In this document: positions 45,146 to 58,539 of the stretch, in pieces
Layout: each line of letters starts with the position of its first letter
Position numbering within the stretch: position 1 is the first letter of the stretch
From: Eriocheir sinensis
Lineage: Eukaryota > Arthropoda > Malacostraca > Decapoda > Varunidae
DNA length: 64,000 bases
Direction: 5' to 3'
Assembly: GCF_024679095.1 (NCBI RefSeq)
Contig: NW_026111824.1
Location: forward strand, 1 to 64,000
Notes under the pieces: generated by a model
The model's input: the letters and a program-made list of their open reading frames with translations, nothing else
Databases searched by the model: none
Told to the model about the DNA's origin: nothing
Translations under genes and position numbers: made by a program

Positions 45146-47637
45146 GCATTAGTCCATTATTTTGACATGTAGCATTAGTCCATTATTTTGACATGTAGCA
45201 TTAGTCCATTATTTTGACATGTAGCATTAGTCCATTATTTTGATATGTAGCATTAGTCCACTATTTTGACATGTAGCATTAGTCCATTATTTTGACATGT
45301 AGCATTAGTCCATTATTTTGACATGTAGCATTAGTCCATTATTTTGACATGTAGCATTAGTCCATTATTTTGACATGTAGCATTAGTCCATTATTTTGAC
45401 ATGTAGCATTAGTCCATTATTTTGACATGGAGCATTAGTCCATTATTTTGACATGTAGCATTAGTCCACTATTTTGACATGTAGCATTAGTCCATTATTT
45501 TGACATGTAGCATTAGTCCATTATTTTGACATGTAGCATTAGTCCATTATTTTGACATGTAGCATTAGTCCACTATTTTGACATGTAGCATTAGTCCACT
45601 ATTTTGACATGTAGCATTAGTCCATTATTTTGACATGTAGCATTAGTCCACTATTTTGACATGTAGCATTAGTCCATTATTTTGACATGTAGCATTAGTC
45701 CATTATTTTGACATGTAGCATTAGTCCATTATTTTGACATGTAGCATTAGTCCATTATTTTGACATGTAGCATTAGTCCACTATTTTGACATGTAGCATT
45801 AGTCCATTATTTTGACATGTAGCATTAGTCCATTATTTTGACATGTAGCATTAGTCCATTATTTTGACATGTAGCATTAGTCCATTATTTTGACATGTAG
45901 CATTAGTCCATTATTTTGACATGTAGCATTAGTCCATTATTTTGACATGTAGCATTAGTCCATTATTTTGACATGTAGCATTAGTCCATTATTTTGACAT
46001 GTAGCATTAGTCCATTATTTTGACATGTAGCATTAGTCCATTATTTTGACATGTAGCATTAGTCCATTATTTTGACATGTAGCATTAGTCCATTATTTTG
46101 ACATGTAGCATTAGTCCATTATTTTGACATGTAGCATTAGTCCATTATTTTGACATGTAGCATTAGTCCATTATTTTGACATGTAGCATTAGTCCATTAT
46201 TTTGACATAAGGCATTAGTCCATTATTTTGACATGTAGCATTAGTCCACTATTTTGACATAAGGCATTAGTCCATTATTTTGACATGTAGCATTAGTCCA
46301 TTATTTTGACATGTAGCATTAGTCCATTATTTTGACATGTAGCATTAGTCCATTATTTTGACATGTAGCATTAGTCCATTATTTTGACATGTAGCATTAG
46401 TCCATTATTTTGACATGTAGCATTAGTCCATTATTTTGACATGTAGCATTAGTCCATTATTTTGACATGTAGCATTAGTCCATTATTTTGACATGTAGCA
46501 TTAGTCCATTATTTTGACATGTAGCATTAGTCCATTATTTTGACATGTAGCATTAGTCCATTATTTTGACATGTAGCATTAGTCCATTATTTTGACATGT
46601 AGCATTAGTCCATTATTTTGACATGTAGCATTAGTCCATTATTTTGACATGTAGCATTAGTCCATTATTTTGACATGTAGCATTAGTCCATTATTTTGAC
46701 ATGTAGCATTAGTCCATTATTTTGACATGTAGCATTAGTCCATTATTTTGACATGTAGCATTAGTCCATTATTTTGACATGTAGCATTAGTCCATTATTT
46801 TGACATGTAGCATTAGTCCATTATTTTGACATGTAGCATTAGTCCATTATTTTGATATGTAGCATTAGTCCATTATTTTGACATGTAGCATTAGTCCATT
46901 ATTTTGACATGTAGCATTAGTCCATTATTTTGACATGTAGCATTAGTCCATTATTTTGACATGTAGCATTAGTCCATTATTTTGACATGTAGCATTAGTC
47001 CATTATTTTGACATGTAGCATTAGTCCATTATTTTGACATGTAGCATTAGTCCATTATTTTGACATGTAGCATTAGTCCATTATTTTGACATGTAGCATT
47101 AGTCCATTATTTTGACATGTAGCATTAGTCCATTATTTTGACATGTAGCATTAGTCCATTATTTTGACATGTAGCATTAGTCCATTATTTTGACATGTAG
47201 CATTAGTCCATTATTTTGACATGTAGCATTAGTCCATTATTTTGACATGTAGCATTAGTCCATTATTTTGACATGTAGCATTAGTCCATTATTTTGACAT
47301 GTAGCATTAGTCCATTATTTTGACATGTAGCATTAGTCCATTATTTTGACATTGAGCATTAGTCCATTATTTTGACATGTAGCATTAGTCCATTATTTTG
47401 ACATTGAGCATTAGTCCATTATTTTGACATGTAGCATTAGTCCATTATTTTGACATAGAGCATTAGTCCATTATTTTGACATGTAGCATTAGTCCATTAT
47501 TTTGACATTAAGCATTAGTCCATTATTTCGACATTAAGCATTAGTCCATTATTTTGACATGTAGCATTAGTCCATTATTTTGATAATGAGCATTAGTCCA
47601 TTATTTTGACATGTAACGTCAGTCCATTATTTCGACA
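45146..47637. repeat. 26-bp AT-rich satellite, about 96 copies
   Basis: Unit GCATTAGTCCATTATTTTGA plus CATGTA, nearly perfect over 2.2 kb. Rare variants (CACTATT, GATATG, ACATAAGG) recur, suggesting block amplification. The right 300 bp is more diverged, as at satellite edges; the left edge abuts the LINE poly(A). Confidence 0.97.
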
Positions 47638-48239
47638 CCCAGCCTTCGATTCAGCTGATTTTTGGATAGTTCTATGCCCATTATTGTGTTACATCTTCAC
47701 TTCTCACTTCTCTAACACAAGGATACACGAGGACACCGTTGGAATATTATCCCGCCATTCCCTCCCATCATGAACCCTCCGATTCAAAGCCATGATACAG
47801 CACTCCCTGTTCCTTGCCGCCCCGTGACAGGACATTATGGTCGGTATTCTGAAACACTTCCACCTCTCCACCTAAACTATTTCTTAAGGCCGGAAAGGAG
47901 ATCAGTCTGGTTCTAATGAGTGTATATTTAGGTTCATGGTACAGAAGAAGGGGCAGACTATCAGAAGGGTCATAAAACTACCCCTGGAAATGCCCAAATC
48001 CATACGAAAGCCTAGTCAAATCTGTGTGCTTGGCCGCCCAAAGGTATAAGAATATGACCCTATCATTCCTCACCACTATCAAGCTGGTTGGCGGTCACAG
48101 TCGCTGGCGAGGTCGGGGCCAGCGACTTGTGTTGGGACGGACTCAACACAGCTCCTTCAGAGTGGAGGCCGTTTTACCCCTAAAAGGGGAATCACTCAAC
48201 CAATAGACATTAGAAATAGATATATGAGTTGTTGATTGA

Positions 48240-48241
<2 letters not shown>
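47638..48241. other. No gene recognised
   Basis: Mixed-composition sequence after the satellite. No open frame with protein features. Confidence 0.4.

Positions 48242-48287
<46 letters not shown>
48242..48287. repeat. (GT)n microsatellite
   Basis: Perfect run of 23 units; a GGA/GAA-rich tract follows at about 48338-48490. Confidence 0.97.
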
Positions 48288-48289
<2 letters not shown>

Positions 48290-48490
48290 TCTATGAGGCT
48301 ACTTAAGACACAGCTCCCCCTTGTGGCTTGTTATTAGGAGACGAGGAGGAGGAGAAGGAGGAGGTGGAAGAAGAAGAAGAAAAAGCTAATGATGAGTGAA
48401 GGGAAGGGGGAGGAGGAGCAAGACGAGGAGGATTAGCGGATGCTGGAGTTTAAGGAAGGAGGAAGAGGAGGAGGAGGAGGAGGGATACCG

Positions 48491-49255
48491 AAGAAGGACT
48501 TAGCAGCAACTCCTTAGGGGCAAGGAGCAGCGTGCTGGGGGAATGAATAAACACTGTGGCCTTTCCCGGCGTCTCTTCTTCACTACCTCTTTGACCGGGG
48601 GGCCTGGGGGGGGGTGGGAAGCGGGGATGGAGAGGAGAGAGGTAGAGGCAGGAGCGAGGAGAAAAAGATTACCATACACCTTTTTATATTGGCCTGAGCT
48701 CACCTTACCTTACCTGCCCTGTACTAATGACTTCCTTAAGCTCACCTTTCATAGCGCGTTACGTGAGGAGGGTGATTATGTACGAGTGTCTTATTTTGGG
48801 TCTGGTCCATAGTGTTCATAAGCTTGGCGCCTCACTGGAGACCGAGAGAAAAAAAACTAAAGCCTGTATTTTTAAACGTATCGGCCCCTCAGATCGCCTG
48901 TTTGAAAAGCTTCTCGTAGAAGTTGCTGAGCTTTTCATAGACTGCTTTGTGATCCTGGTGATAGTTTTACACGACTTCTGCATCTTGAAAGGGAAAAGCA
49001 CCCATAAAAACCCGGGTAGTCTTCTCTGGCCTGTGGAAATAGTCGTAGTGAGAGCCCGAGGCGTATAAAAATATGGACTTAAGACGTAATGCAAAGGGAA
49101 GAAAGAGAAGAAAAGGCTGGTTTGTAACATGAAGAGCCGAGATGATGAATGTGTTATTGGTCGTTATTTCAATGCGTTCAGAAGCTTGGAGACTTATAAA
49201 AGTATGAGAAAAAATTAAGACAGATGAATAGAGGGTAGGGTGAAAAAGGGCTGAG
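48491..49255. other. No gene recognised
   Basis: Frames are short and lack family features. A G-run lies at about 48608. Confidence 0.4.
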
Positions 49256-49258
49256 ACA

Positions 49259-49284
49259 TAGATAGATTGATAGATAGATAGATG

Positions 49285-49367
<83 letters not shown>
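49259..49367. repeat. (GATA)n followed by (GA)n
   Basis: About 58 bp of TAGA units pass directly into about 50 bp of GA. Confidence 0.95.
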
Positions 49368-49369
<2 letters not shown>

Positions 49370-49564
49370 TCTCGACCACCTGCATCTCTCCCTCCTCTGT
49401 GTGATGTGCATGTCCAAAGTATGAGATACCTAACGTGCCTCCTCCTCCTCCTCCTCCTCCTCTCTCTTCAGTCTCACTTTCTTCTTCCTCTCTCCGAGTT
49501 ATCTGTTTCTTTTCTTTTTCCCTTTTTTGTTACATTTCATTCTTCGTTGTTCCTTAATTTCAGT

Positions 49565-49725
<161 letters not shown>

Positions 49726-49787
49726 ATTATGAGGTATGCTTGCTGGTCTATTGTTCATTTGATTTATAGCTGATTATGTCTGATTTT

Positions 49788-50086
<299 letters not shown>

Positions 50087-50139
50087 TCCATGACTACAAC
50101 AAGTACTACATCATCAGGTGACCAGATGACCGTGGTGTT

Positions 50140-50140
50140 T

Positions 50141-50198
<58 letters not shown>
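50140..50198. repeat. (GT)n microsatellite
   Basis: About 29 units with one early interruption. Confidence 0.96.
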
Positions 50199-50199
<1 letters not shown>

Positions 50200-50309
50200 C
50201 CTGTAAAGTATGTAGCAAAAAAAAAAAAAGGAAGATTAAGCTTGTTTAAAGAATAAGGATGTTAAGTCTCCTACCCATTTGCTGACAGGCGGGGGACGAA
50301 TCGGGGCGT

Positions 50310-50423
50310 GGCGGGGCGAAGGGTGACGGGCGAGGAGGAGGAGGAGAAGGAAGAAGAGGAAGGGAAGATGAAGGAGGAGGTGGAGAAGGAAGCAGAAGAA
50401 GATTATTACAAAACGAGGGGAGT

Positions 50424-50457
<34 letters not shown>

Positions 50458-50965
50458 GAATGTGGGTGATGGAGGAGGAAGAGGAGGAAGGATAAGAAGG
50501 AAAGATAAGGAAAATGGGAGAGATAAATGGAGAAGGAAGAAAATATGTGCATGTATAAATAAACGGAAGAGGAGGAGGAGGAGGGTCAAGAAAAAGGAGA
50601 AGGAGAGAAATAAGAGAAGGAAAGGTTGTTAAAGAAGAAAAGGAGAAAACAAAAGACAGACGAGGAAACGTTAAGAAAATAGAGGAAAGGAAGAAAGATA
50701 AAATGAGATAAAGCAAAAAAAAAAACACGAAGGAGGAAGAGGAAGAGGAATGGCATACATAAAGTAAAATAAAGGGAAGATAGACGAAATAGATAGATAG
50801 ATATAAAGATAAATAGAGAGAGATAAAGAAGAAAAGAGAACGAGAGAGATGAAGTAGGGACAGGAGAAGGGAAGGAGGAAGGCAGTAAGGAAGAAGTGTG
50901 GGAGTGACTGAGGAAGGGAGGGAAAGGAGGAGAGAAGTGAAGGGAGGAGAGCTCAGTCGGTCGGT
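50310..50965. repeat. Purine-rich (GGA/GAAG) tract
   Basis: The + strand is mostly A and G with short GAGA and GGAGGA runs. No gene; minus-strand frames are Ser/Leu/Pro artefacts. Mixed sequence follows to 51205. Confidence 0.8.
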
Positions 50966-51204
50966 TGGTCGGTCAGGTGTTTGCTAGGTCGAAGTCTAAT
51001 AATGATGGAAGTGAATAATAGCAACAAAAAACACGAGATAAAACAAGGCAAGAGGAACACATCACATAAATCAACGAGCGAGTGTGCAATCTGAGCTTAT
51101 AAGGGCGAGCGATCGGCGGCCTTATTTGACTTCTTGATGTAAATTTGACCCGGTTTAGGACACCGATCGCAAGCTGAGTGTTTCTTTGCGAGATTAAAAA
51201 TGTT

Positions 51205-51347
<143 letters not shown>

Positions 51348-51367
51348 GAGAAAACAGAAATAACTTG

Positions 51368-51369
<2 letters not shown>

Positions 51370-51427
<58 letters not shown>

Positions 51428-51514
51428 CAACACTCCCCACCTCCCTCCACACACTTCCCCCCTCCTTCCCACACACACACTTCCTCTCCCCCACACCCGC
51501 ACACTTCAACACCC

Positions 51515-51568
<54 letters not shown>
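51370..51568. repeat. (CA)n compound microsatellite
   Basis: CA runs at 51370-51425 and 51518-51568 separated by C-rich spacer with CTTCAACAC repeated near both. Confidence 0.95.
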
Positions 51569-51571
<3 letters not shown>

Positions 51572-51879
51572 AATCCTCCCCCCTTTTCCACACACACTTA
51601 AGTCTTCCATCTTCACGACGCGGCCTCTGTCTTACTGTTTCTTATTCGTATTGCCGCGGTAACACTTCGCTCGGTTATTTATCACGTCCCTGACTCGAGA
51701 GGCGCGCTACAACATGCTTTATTCCTGACCCTCCCTGTGTTTTTTTTTGTCCCTTTTTGTGTTATTTATCTTCCTCGCTTCCTTTTCGCGCGTCCAAGGT
51801 CACGGGCGCCATAAACCAAGCGGCAAATAGATCGTCTGGTTTATTTGTGGCCGCGAGATAGATGTATGGCGGTGATATC

Positions 51880-51881
<2 letters not shown>

Positions 51882-51925
<44 letters not shown>
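51882..51925. repeat. (GT)n microsatellite
   Basis: About 22 units. Nothing recognised in 51569-51881. Confidence 0.97.
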
Positions 51926-51926
<1 letters not shown>

Positions 51927-51994
51927 TAACTGTCTATCCGTCTTTTTTTTTGTCGGCTTGCCTCGCCTCCTCCTCCTCCGCCTCGGCTTTCCAG

Positions 51995-52012
51995 GGTCCC
52001 GATGGCGTCAAG
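51995..52012 (+). CDS. Candidate 18-bp micro-exon encoding Gly-X-Y Gly-X-Y
   Basis: GGTCCCGATGGCGTCAAG (GPDGVK) sits between a strong pyrimidine tract ending TTTCCAG and a strong donor GTAAGC. Two Gly-X-Y triplets are what a collagen-type gene would contribute, but no neighbouring collagen exon was found, so this is only a candidate. Confidence 0.2.
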
Positions 52013-52569
52013 GTAAGCTCCGATAATCTTTCCTTATTTATTAGTGACCGGTTGGTCGGTTGCTGGATGTGCCTTGCTCCGCGCCCGGCCTCGTGTGGCG
52101 TATGTCTGTGTGGCTGTATGTGGATGTTTATGCATGAAGTGGTGTATGTCTGTATATCTGTATGTGTGTGTATGTTTCTATGGCTTTGGATGTATGAATG
52201 AATATGGTTTGTCTGTATTTCTCTGAGAGTAGACGTCTGTGTGTGTGGGTGTATGTATTGGGATTATGTATGACTGTCTATGGAGTCTAAATATCTGTCT
52301 TCGGAAGAAAGGAGGAAAACAAATAGTTCAATGTGATGACTGTTGACTATTGCATTAAACTTATCAGTATCAACAAGAGAAGCAATCTGGAAATGGATGA
52401 AGCTACGTATATTGAACTCACTCATCAGTGACTACATGTTTTCCCTTCCTCATTATGCTATATAGTCTGTCAGTGAAGGGAATAAGAGAGAGAAGAATAT
52501 ATGAAGAGGGTAACGCTTGCTTCTCCTCTCCCTAGACTAAGATATAAATCCTGCTTGCCGATGTCCTGT

Positions 52570-53465
52570 GTTTTATGTCCGTTTTGGTTTTCTCCCTCGT
52601 ATCTCTCCTTGGCAGGGCCGTGATTGCATTGGATCGGCCTGATAATCTTCTTATATTTATAGGCGATCGTATTCTCCTCCTTCCTCTGTTTGTAAGGTTC
52701 GGTACTGATGTCGTATTGTATATGCTCTTTTGTTTTCTTCGCTTTTTTCGTCCTTCGGTGTTCTGATGATGGTCATTTTTGCTTCTTGGTTCCCCTCAAT
52801 AAACAATCTTTCTGTATTTATTAGCGATCGGTTGCTGTTCTTAACCATGTATTTAAGGGATGATTGTGATGTCGTATGCTATAGCTCTCTTGTTTTCTCA
52901 TTTTAGTCTCGGTGTTCTACTGGACATGGCCGTTTTAGCTTCTCAATTTCCCTCAATAAACAATCGTTCTGTATTTATTAGTGATCGGGTGCTGTTCTTT
53001 CCCGTGTATTTAGGGACTGATGGTGATGTCGTATGCTTTGTGCCTGTGTTTTCACCTTCTTGTCTCGTTTTTACTGGTCATGGTCGTTTTTGCTTCTCGA
53101 TTCCCCTCAATAAACAATCTTTCTGTATCTATTAGCGATCGGGTGCTGCTCCTTGCCATGTATTTTGGGGTTGATGGCGATGTCGTATGCTTTGTGCTTA
53201 TGTGTTCAGCTCCTTGCCTCGTCCTTTTTACTAGTCATGGTCGTTTTTGCTTCTGGATTCCCCTCAATAAACAATCTTTCTTTATTTATTAGGAATCGGG
53301 TGCTGCTCCTTCCTGTGTATTTAAAGGCCGATGGTTATGTCGTATGCTCTGTGCTTATGTTTTCACCTTCTTGTCTCGACGATTTTACTGGTCATTGTCG
53401 TTTTTGCGTCTGATTCCCCCAATAAATAATCTCTCAGTATTTATTGGCGATCGGTTCCTGGCGGC
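52570..53465. repeat. Minisatellite, about 156-bp unit, about six copies
   Basis: CCCCTCAATAAACAATCTTT recurs at 52793, 52950, 53104, 53261 and (decayed) 53416, i.e. every 154-157 bp. Each unit also has TATTTATTAGCGATCGGGTG and GATGTCGTATGC. An outlying related unit is at about 52020-52050. Confidence 0.9.
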
Positions 53466-53516
53466 GGACTCGTAAACTAGGCCCCGATGACGCCGATGAC
53501 GCCCGATAGCCCAGGA

Positions 53517-53975
53517 AGGGTCGTATGTGAGGCCTGAGTGCTGGTTTGTTGCTTCGTTCTTGGTTGTCTGGCGGTGAAAATCTTGTATGTGGGGAGTTTG
53601 AAGTGAGTATTAGTAAGGTCATTTGTTTTCTTTCGTATGTATTGTTCTTGTGGGTTCGTACGTAAGGCCTTCTCGCTGTTCTGTTCCTTCGTTCCTGGTT
53701 TGTCTGCTGTTCGAAGTCTTGTACATAAGGGAGTGAGCTGAGTTTATTAGTACAGCCTTTCTTCTTCTTTCCTGTGTATGTATGTAAGTAAGGGTTCTTG
53801 TAATCTTTCCTATGTATTGTTCACGTGTGTTCGTACGATGAGGCCTTAGTGCTGTTTTGTTCCTTCGTTCTTGGTTGTCTCTCATTGGAAGTCTTGTACA
53901 TAGAGAGCGTGAAGTGAATATGTGAGTGGGTCTTCTTGTATTTTTTTCTGTGCATTTTGTATTTGTGTATATATT
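53517..53975. repeat. Minisatellite, 130-175-bp unit, three copies
   Basis: Each unit begins CGTA-GT-AGGCCTT and contains TTCCTTCGTTCTTGGTTGTC and AAGTCTTGTACAT. Unit length varies. Confidence 0.8.
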
Positions 53976-54780
53976 GCTGGATTCTCTGAGACGGCTCGAA
54001 AGAGTATGCGAGAGGCGTTTTAAATCTTTCCTGGTGCTTGTCTTGTTGGTATGCGTGAGTCTTTATATGTATCTTGTCTATATGTTTATTTTCACCTGAA
54101 CTCCCTGACGGATACCAACACCCTGCTCTGCCCATCCCGACGTTATAACATACAGTGCTACACAACCTTGTCCGTCAGTTATTAGTAAGCGTGCTGCCTC
54201 CTTATCATCATTGTTTCTTGCTGTGAGTCCTGAGAGATCCCTGATACCCTGCCAGGCTTGTTGGTGTCTCGCGCTGATCAGTTTTGCGACATTGATTACT
54301 CGTGTGATATCCTGATAGTCCGTGCGAGGTGTTAATTTGTGTGCTTTGGGGAATCCTATAATGATTACTAGTGTATTGTTATGATATATAAGTAGGGGGT
54401 GGTAATGGGGTGTGTTTTGTGGGGAGTCAGGTATGTGGTTCTTTCTTTGTTTTCTGCTCACCTGCAAGTTTTGACTACTCCAGTGTCCAACAAGTTAGGT
54501 GTGTGATGTACTGATAGGCTTCTTTAGGTGGTAATACGTTTCTTATCGATGTCCCAGAGTAGCATTAACTCGGCGTCTAAATGGCCCTCAGAATCTTCAA
54601 GGTGTAATAAGATTCTGTTAGCACCATGATCCCCTTGGGCTTTACATGAATAACTCTTTTTGTCTTCTCGTAGGCTTGATTTGATCCCTCTAATGCTCAT
54701 ATGAATTTCCTAGTTCTTTTCTTTTCGGCAGTAGTGTTAGTGATATGCATTCATCTGCGAGTTCAGGGAGCGCCAGTGCC
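53976..54780. other. No gene recognised
   Basis: Mixed-composition sequence, no repeat or coding structure noted. Confidence 0.4.
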
Positions 54781-55060
54781 CTTAAGTTTCATGTAATAAC
54801 CGGTCCTCCTTCTCTTACAAGATCTCTAAGTTCCACGTAATGCTTCTCTTTCTCATCCAAGGTCTCTGTGACGTATATTACTCCTCCTTCTCTTCCCAGA
54901 TCTCTTAAGTTTCATCTAATGTTCCTCTTATTCATCCAAGCTCTCTTATATAAGTCTCCTACCTCGTCCAAGGCCTCTTAAGTTCCATGTGATGCTCCTC
55001 GTTCTCCTTCAAGATCTTAAGTTTCATGTAATCCTCCTCCTCCTCCTCCAAGATCTCTGT
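54781..55060. repeat. Diverged minisatellite, about 55-bp unit
   Basis: CTTAAGTTTCATGTAAT, CTCCTTCTC and CAAGATCTCT blocks recur five to six times in order. Just to the right (55140-55290) GCCGATcgTCCGTTT-type blocks occur two or three times. Confidence 0.75.
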
Positions 55061-55318
55061 TTTATATAATGCTCGTCTTTGCCTTCTGTCGAGAGTACAA
55101 GCAGCTCTTTTCGTCTCAAGGTCTTCGCGTGTCGGTCCCACTTCTCGATGGCGCCGATATTCGTGTAATTCTCGCGCGCCGATCATCTGTTTGCCGGCTG
55201 GGCGTCCCAAGGCGCCCCGATCTTGCATAAGTCAGTCTTTCGCATGCCGATCGTCCGTTTCTTGGCAAGCCCGATGACGGCTGATAGGCTGCGCTCCTCA
55301 CCCGCGGGAGACGATCGG

Positions 55319-55345
55319 GAGGAGGAGGAGGAGGAGGAGGAGGAA
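55319..55345. repeat. (GGA)n
   Basis: Nine GGA units. Confidence 0.9.
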
Positions 55346-55455
55346 GACGAGGCACTTAATTTACCTTTACTTGCCTTTTTCTTTTTTTTTTTTTTGCATT
55401 TACAGGTTTGAATCATTCGCCGAAGTCCATATTTTACTTTTTAATCATATAATCC

Positions 55456-55456
<1 letters not shown>

Positions 55457-55510
<54 letters not shown>
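55457..55510. repeat. (GT)n microsatellite with ATGT/ATCT tail
   Basis: About 26 GT units followed by short TATG and TATC repeats to about 55680. Confidence 0.96.
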
Positions 55511-55511
<1 letters not shown>

Positions 55512-55679
55512 AATGTATGTATGTATGTATGGCTTTCTCTGTCTCCCTATGTCTAGCTAGCTTATCTATGTATGTATGTGTATTTGTGTATGTGTGCGTA
55601 TTTGTGTATCAGTTCTTTATCTATATCTATATCTATCTATCTTTATGTGTGTGTATTTATGTATGTGCGAATGTCTGCA

Positions 55680-56216
55680 ATATAAACTTTCCCTTCGCAA
55701 TGTCTCGGTGGGCGGCAGGAAGCATGCGAGAGAGAGGTCGGTCGGTCGTTGGGTCGCGGCGGCGTTGTAAATAATGGCAATGATAGTCCACGGCTTTGTA
55801 AGGACCCCGCGCGCCTTATCCTTTGCGCAGCGAGGATCGTGAAGGAAACATGAGCCGTGTACGAGGTCGTGGGGAGTCTGGTTCGTCGTCTTGGGAGGGG
55901 AGGAAGTGGGGAGAGGAATGGTGGAGTGTTGCAAAGACGGTTGAAGAATAGACGAAAGCTGGAAACTATATAAGGGAGATAATGCAGTAAGGGAAGGGAG
56001 ATATGAAGTAAAAAGAGGCAGGAAGATGAGGAGGGGGAGAAAGAAAGAGGGGGAGGGAGATTAGAAAAAAAAGAGGTTAGGAAAAGGGGTAGAGGTAGGG
56101 TGTATGTTCGTACGTTCATCAGGGCAGGAACACGAGAAGGGTTATGATGGGGTGGAGCTGCGGCTGACACATCCATCTTAGCCCTCCTCCTCGCTGAAGG
56201 GGGGTGTCTTGCTTGC

Positions 56217-56218
<2 letters not shown>
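55680..56218. other. No gene recognised
   Basis: Mixed, then purine-rich from 55960. The longer minus-strand frames run into the CA repeat and are not credible. Confidence 0.4.

Positions 56219-56294
<76 letters not shown>
56219..56294. repeat. (GT)n microsatellite, 76 bp
   Basis: Perfect run of 38 units. Confidence 0.98.
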
Positions 56295-56297
<3 letters not shown>

Positions 56298-57350
56298 ATG
56301 TAAAGTATCGAGTGTTTTATTTTTCTTTTTGTTGCGTATTTCATCCATCGTGTTCTGTTTAGCGTAGTTTATCCTCATCCCCCTTTTCTTTTTAATGTTA
56401 TATTTCACGAGGTCTTTATTCCACATACTTTTTGGTTATCTTTTTCCATCGTGTTCCTTTTAGTGTAGTTTATCCTCACGTCTGTTTTCTTTTTTGTCTT
56501 GTAATCGTATATTTCACAAAGTCGATATTTCACGTCGCTGGTTGGCATGCAAATATTCTACCTTTTCTCTCTCTACTTCTATCTTTTCCTTTTTTCTTTT
56601 TCTTTTTTTTACATATAATCTTCGTTTTCTCTTTATTTTGCTTTTCCTTTTTCTTTTTTCTTTTTCTCCTATACAAACGTTCTTCCTTTTCTTTGTTTTA
56701 CTTTTCTATTCTTTATCTTTTTATTATTATTTTGTTTCTACTTTTCAGCATTCATCACATTTTTCTTTAGTATTTTCTTCTCCTTTTCTTTAATTTCCTT
56801 TTTCTCTCTCCGTTTTATCTTAGCTTTCCTCATCCATCAGATCTTTCTCGCTCTCCTCTGTTCGCGTCGGGTCGAATGTTTCACTCTGGATGTTGTACAC
56901 GGATGTTTCAATGTTCACTACACGCGTTTCTGGCATGTAAAAATATATATCCATTCTTCTACTGTTTATTTATTTTTTTATCCGGCATGACGCTATTTCT
57001 CTTTCGTTATTTTCATGTACCTCTTCCTATATTTTTCTTTCCATATCTTCATCTTTTCAATCCATTCATCTATTTCTTCCGTCTGGTAAGTCGCTATTTC
57101 CCCTCATCCATCCATCACTTTGCTACGCCAGCCGATACTTCTTTTCTCATACATTATTTTTTCCTTCCCTATGTACTCAGCTCATCCCGCGGTTACCTTG
57201 CCACTCGGTCTTCCTACCTACGACCGTCTCCTGTTTACCCTCTAATAGCACACACACACCACACACACACATGCTCCCTCCTCCTCTTCCTCCTTCTCCT
57301 CCTCGTCTCCTGCAGCTCCGGGAATTACTTTAGTATGCAAACGATTTTTT
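56295..57350. other. Pyrimidine-rich stretch, no gene
   Basis: T/C-rich on the + strand, with a diverged duplication (TTTTCCATCGTGTTCcTTTTA near 56345 and 56440). Phe/Ser/Leu frames are compositional. Confidence 0.5.
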
Positions 57351-57479
57351 GATCAACCAAGCGTTTAGGTGGCGATTTTATATTCGGCCCTTATTGAAAG
57401 CTACGACTCCCTTAAGACTCCTAAGCACGGGTGTTGAGGCAATATTCGCTGGCATCTATTTACATCGCGGACGAAAATT

Positions 57480-58060
57480 ATCCTCGTATGAAAGCCGATG
57501 GACAGATTAGATAAGCAGATTTAAGGAGATAACGCGATGAGGGAGAGTTAGGCAAGCATGAAAGTTGATAGCAGCGACGCAGGGCCAGAAAAATGCGCAA
57601 ATGAGAGGTGCTGAAGGAGGGAATGAATATACATCGTCTCAATGGGTAATATAGATTAAATTAGTAGATCATGGAGATAACGCGATGGGGAGAGGGAAGT
57701 CAGCAAGCCAGTAAGTAAGTATGAGACACGCGGAGGCCGGCCAAGGGAAAAAACTAGCTAAATGAAAGGTAGTGAGAGAGAAAATTAATATACATCGCCT
57801 CATTTGAGTATTACATAGATGATGAGATAAGAGGATTAAATAATGGAGCAGTAGGGAGGGAGAGTTTTAGGCAAGTAAACAGAGCAGACCAAGCGAGGCA
57901 GTACAAGGGAGGAGGAAGAGGGAGAGGAGGAGATGAAAAGGACGAAGATGCTAGGACGAAAACACTGATAAAAGGAGACATAGAGGAGGAGAGAATTAAT
58001 GTATATGTACTTAGCGCTTCATAGGAAGACTAAATAAGTAGATTAGAGAGATGAAACACG
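57480..58060. repeat. Diverged minisatellite, about 145-190-bp unit, three copies
   Basis: GGAGATAACGCGATG (57525, 57671), AATTAATATACATCG-like blocks and AGTTAGGCAAG recur in order. A partial fourth unit with AATGAATATATATCGCC is at about 58337. Confidence 0.75.
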
Positions 58061-58539
58061 ATAGATAGATAGATAGTTAGATAGAGAAAGACAGACAGAC
58101 AGACAGAGATAGAGAGGACGAACGAACGAAAGAAGAACCAGAAATTAAATAGAAAATTAAGTAAAAAAAATGGAAGAGAGAGAGAGACAGAGAACGACAG
58201 ACAGAGAAGACGAACAAGCGAAAACCCAGACCCCAAAAAACGAAAAAAAATATATTGAAAAAAAATGAAAGGAGAAGATGGAGCAGGGGGAGAAAAAAGA
58301 GGAGGAGGAGGGGGAAGCAGGAGGAGGTAGTGAAAGAGAAAATGAATATATATCGCCTGCTTGAGTAATATTCGTGGGCGTCGTCCCCGCGCCAGAGAGT
58401 AATACAGCGCCGGGCCAATACTTTATCCACGCCAGCCCAATATTTAGCTCTTAGTGGACGGTATTACGGGAGGCTGCGGGCCGGCGCTCCACTCTTTCCC
58501 GACATAATTAGATCGTAAAGTGAGGGATCCAATCTCGAG

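Noticed and set aside
45146..47637. CRISPR-like array
   Set aside because: 26-bp satellite with no spacers.
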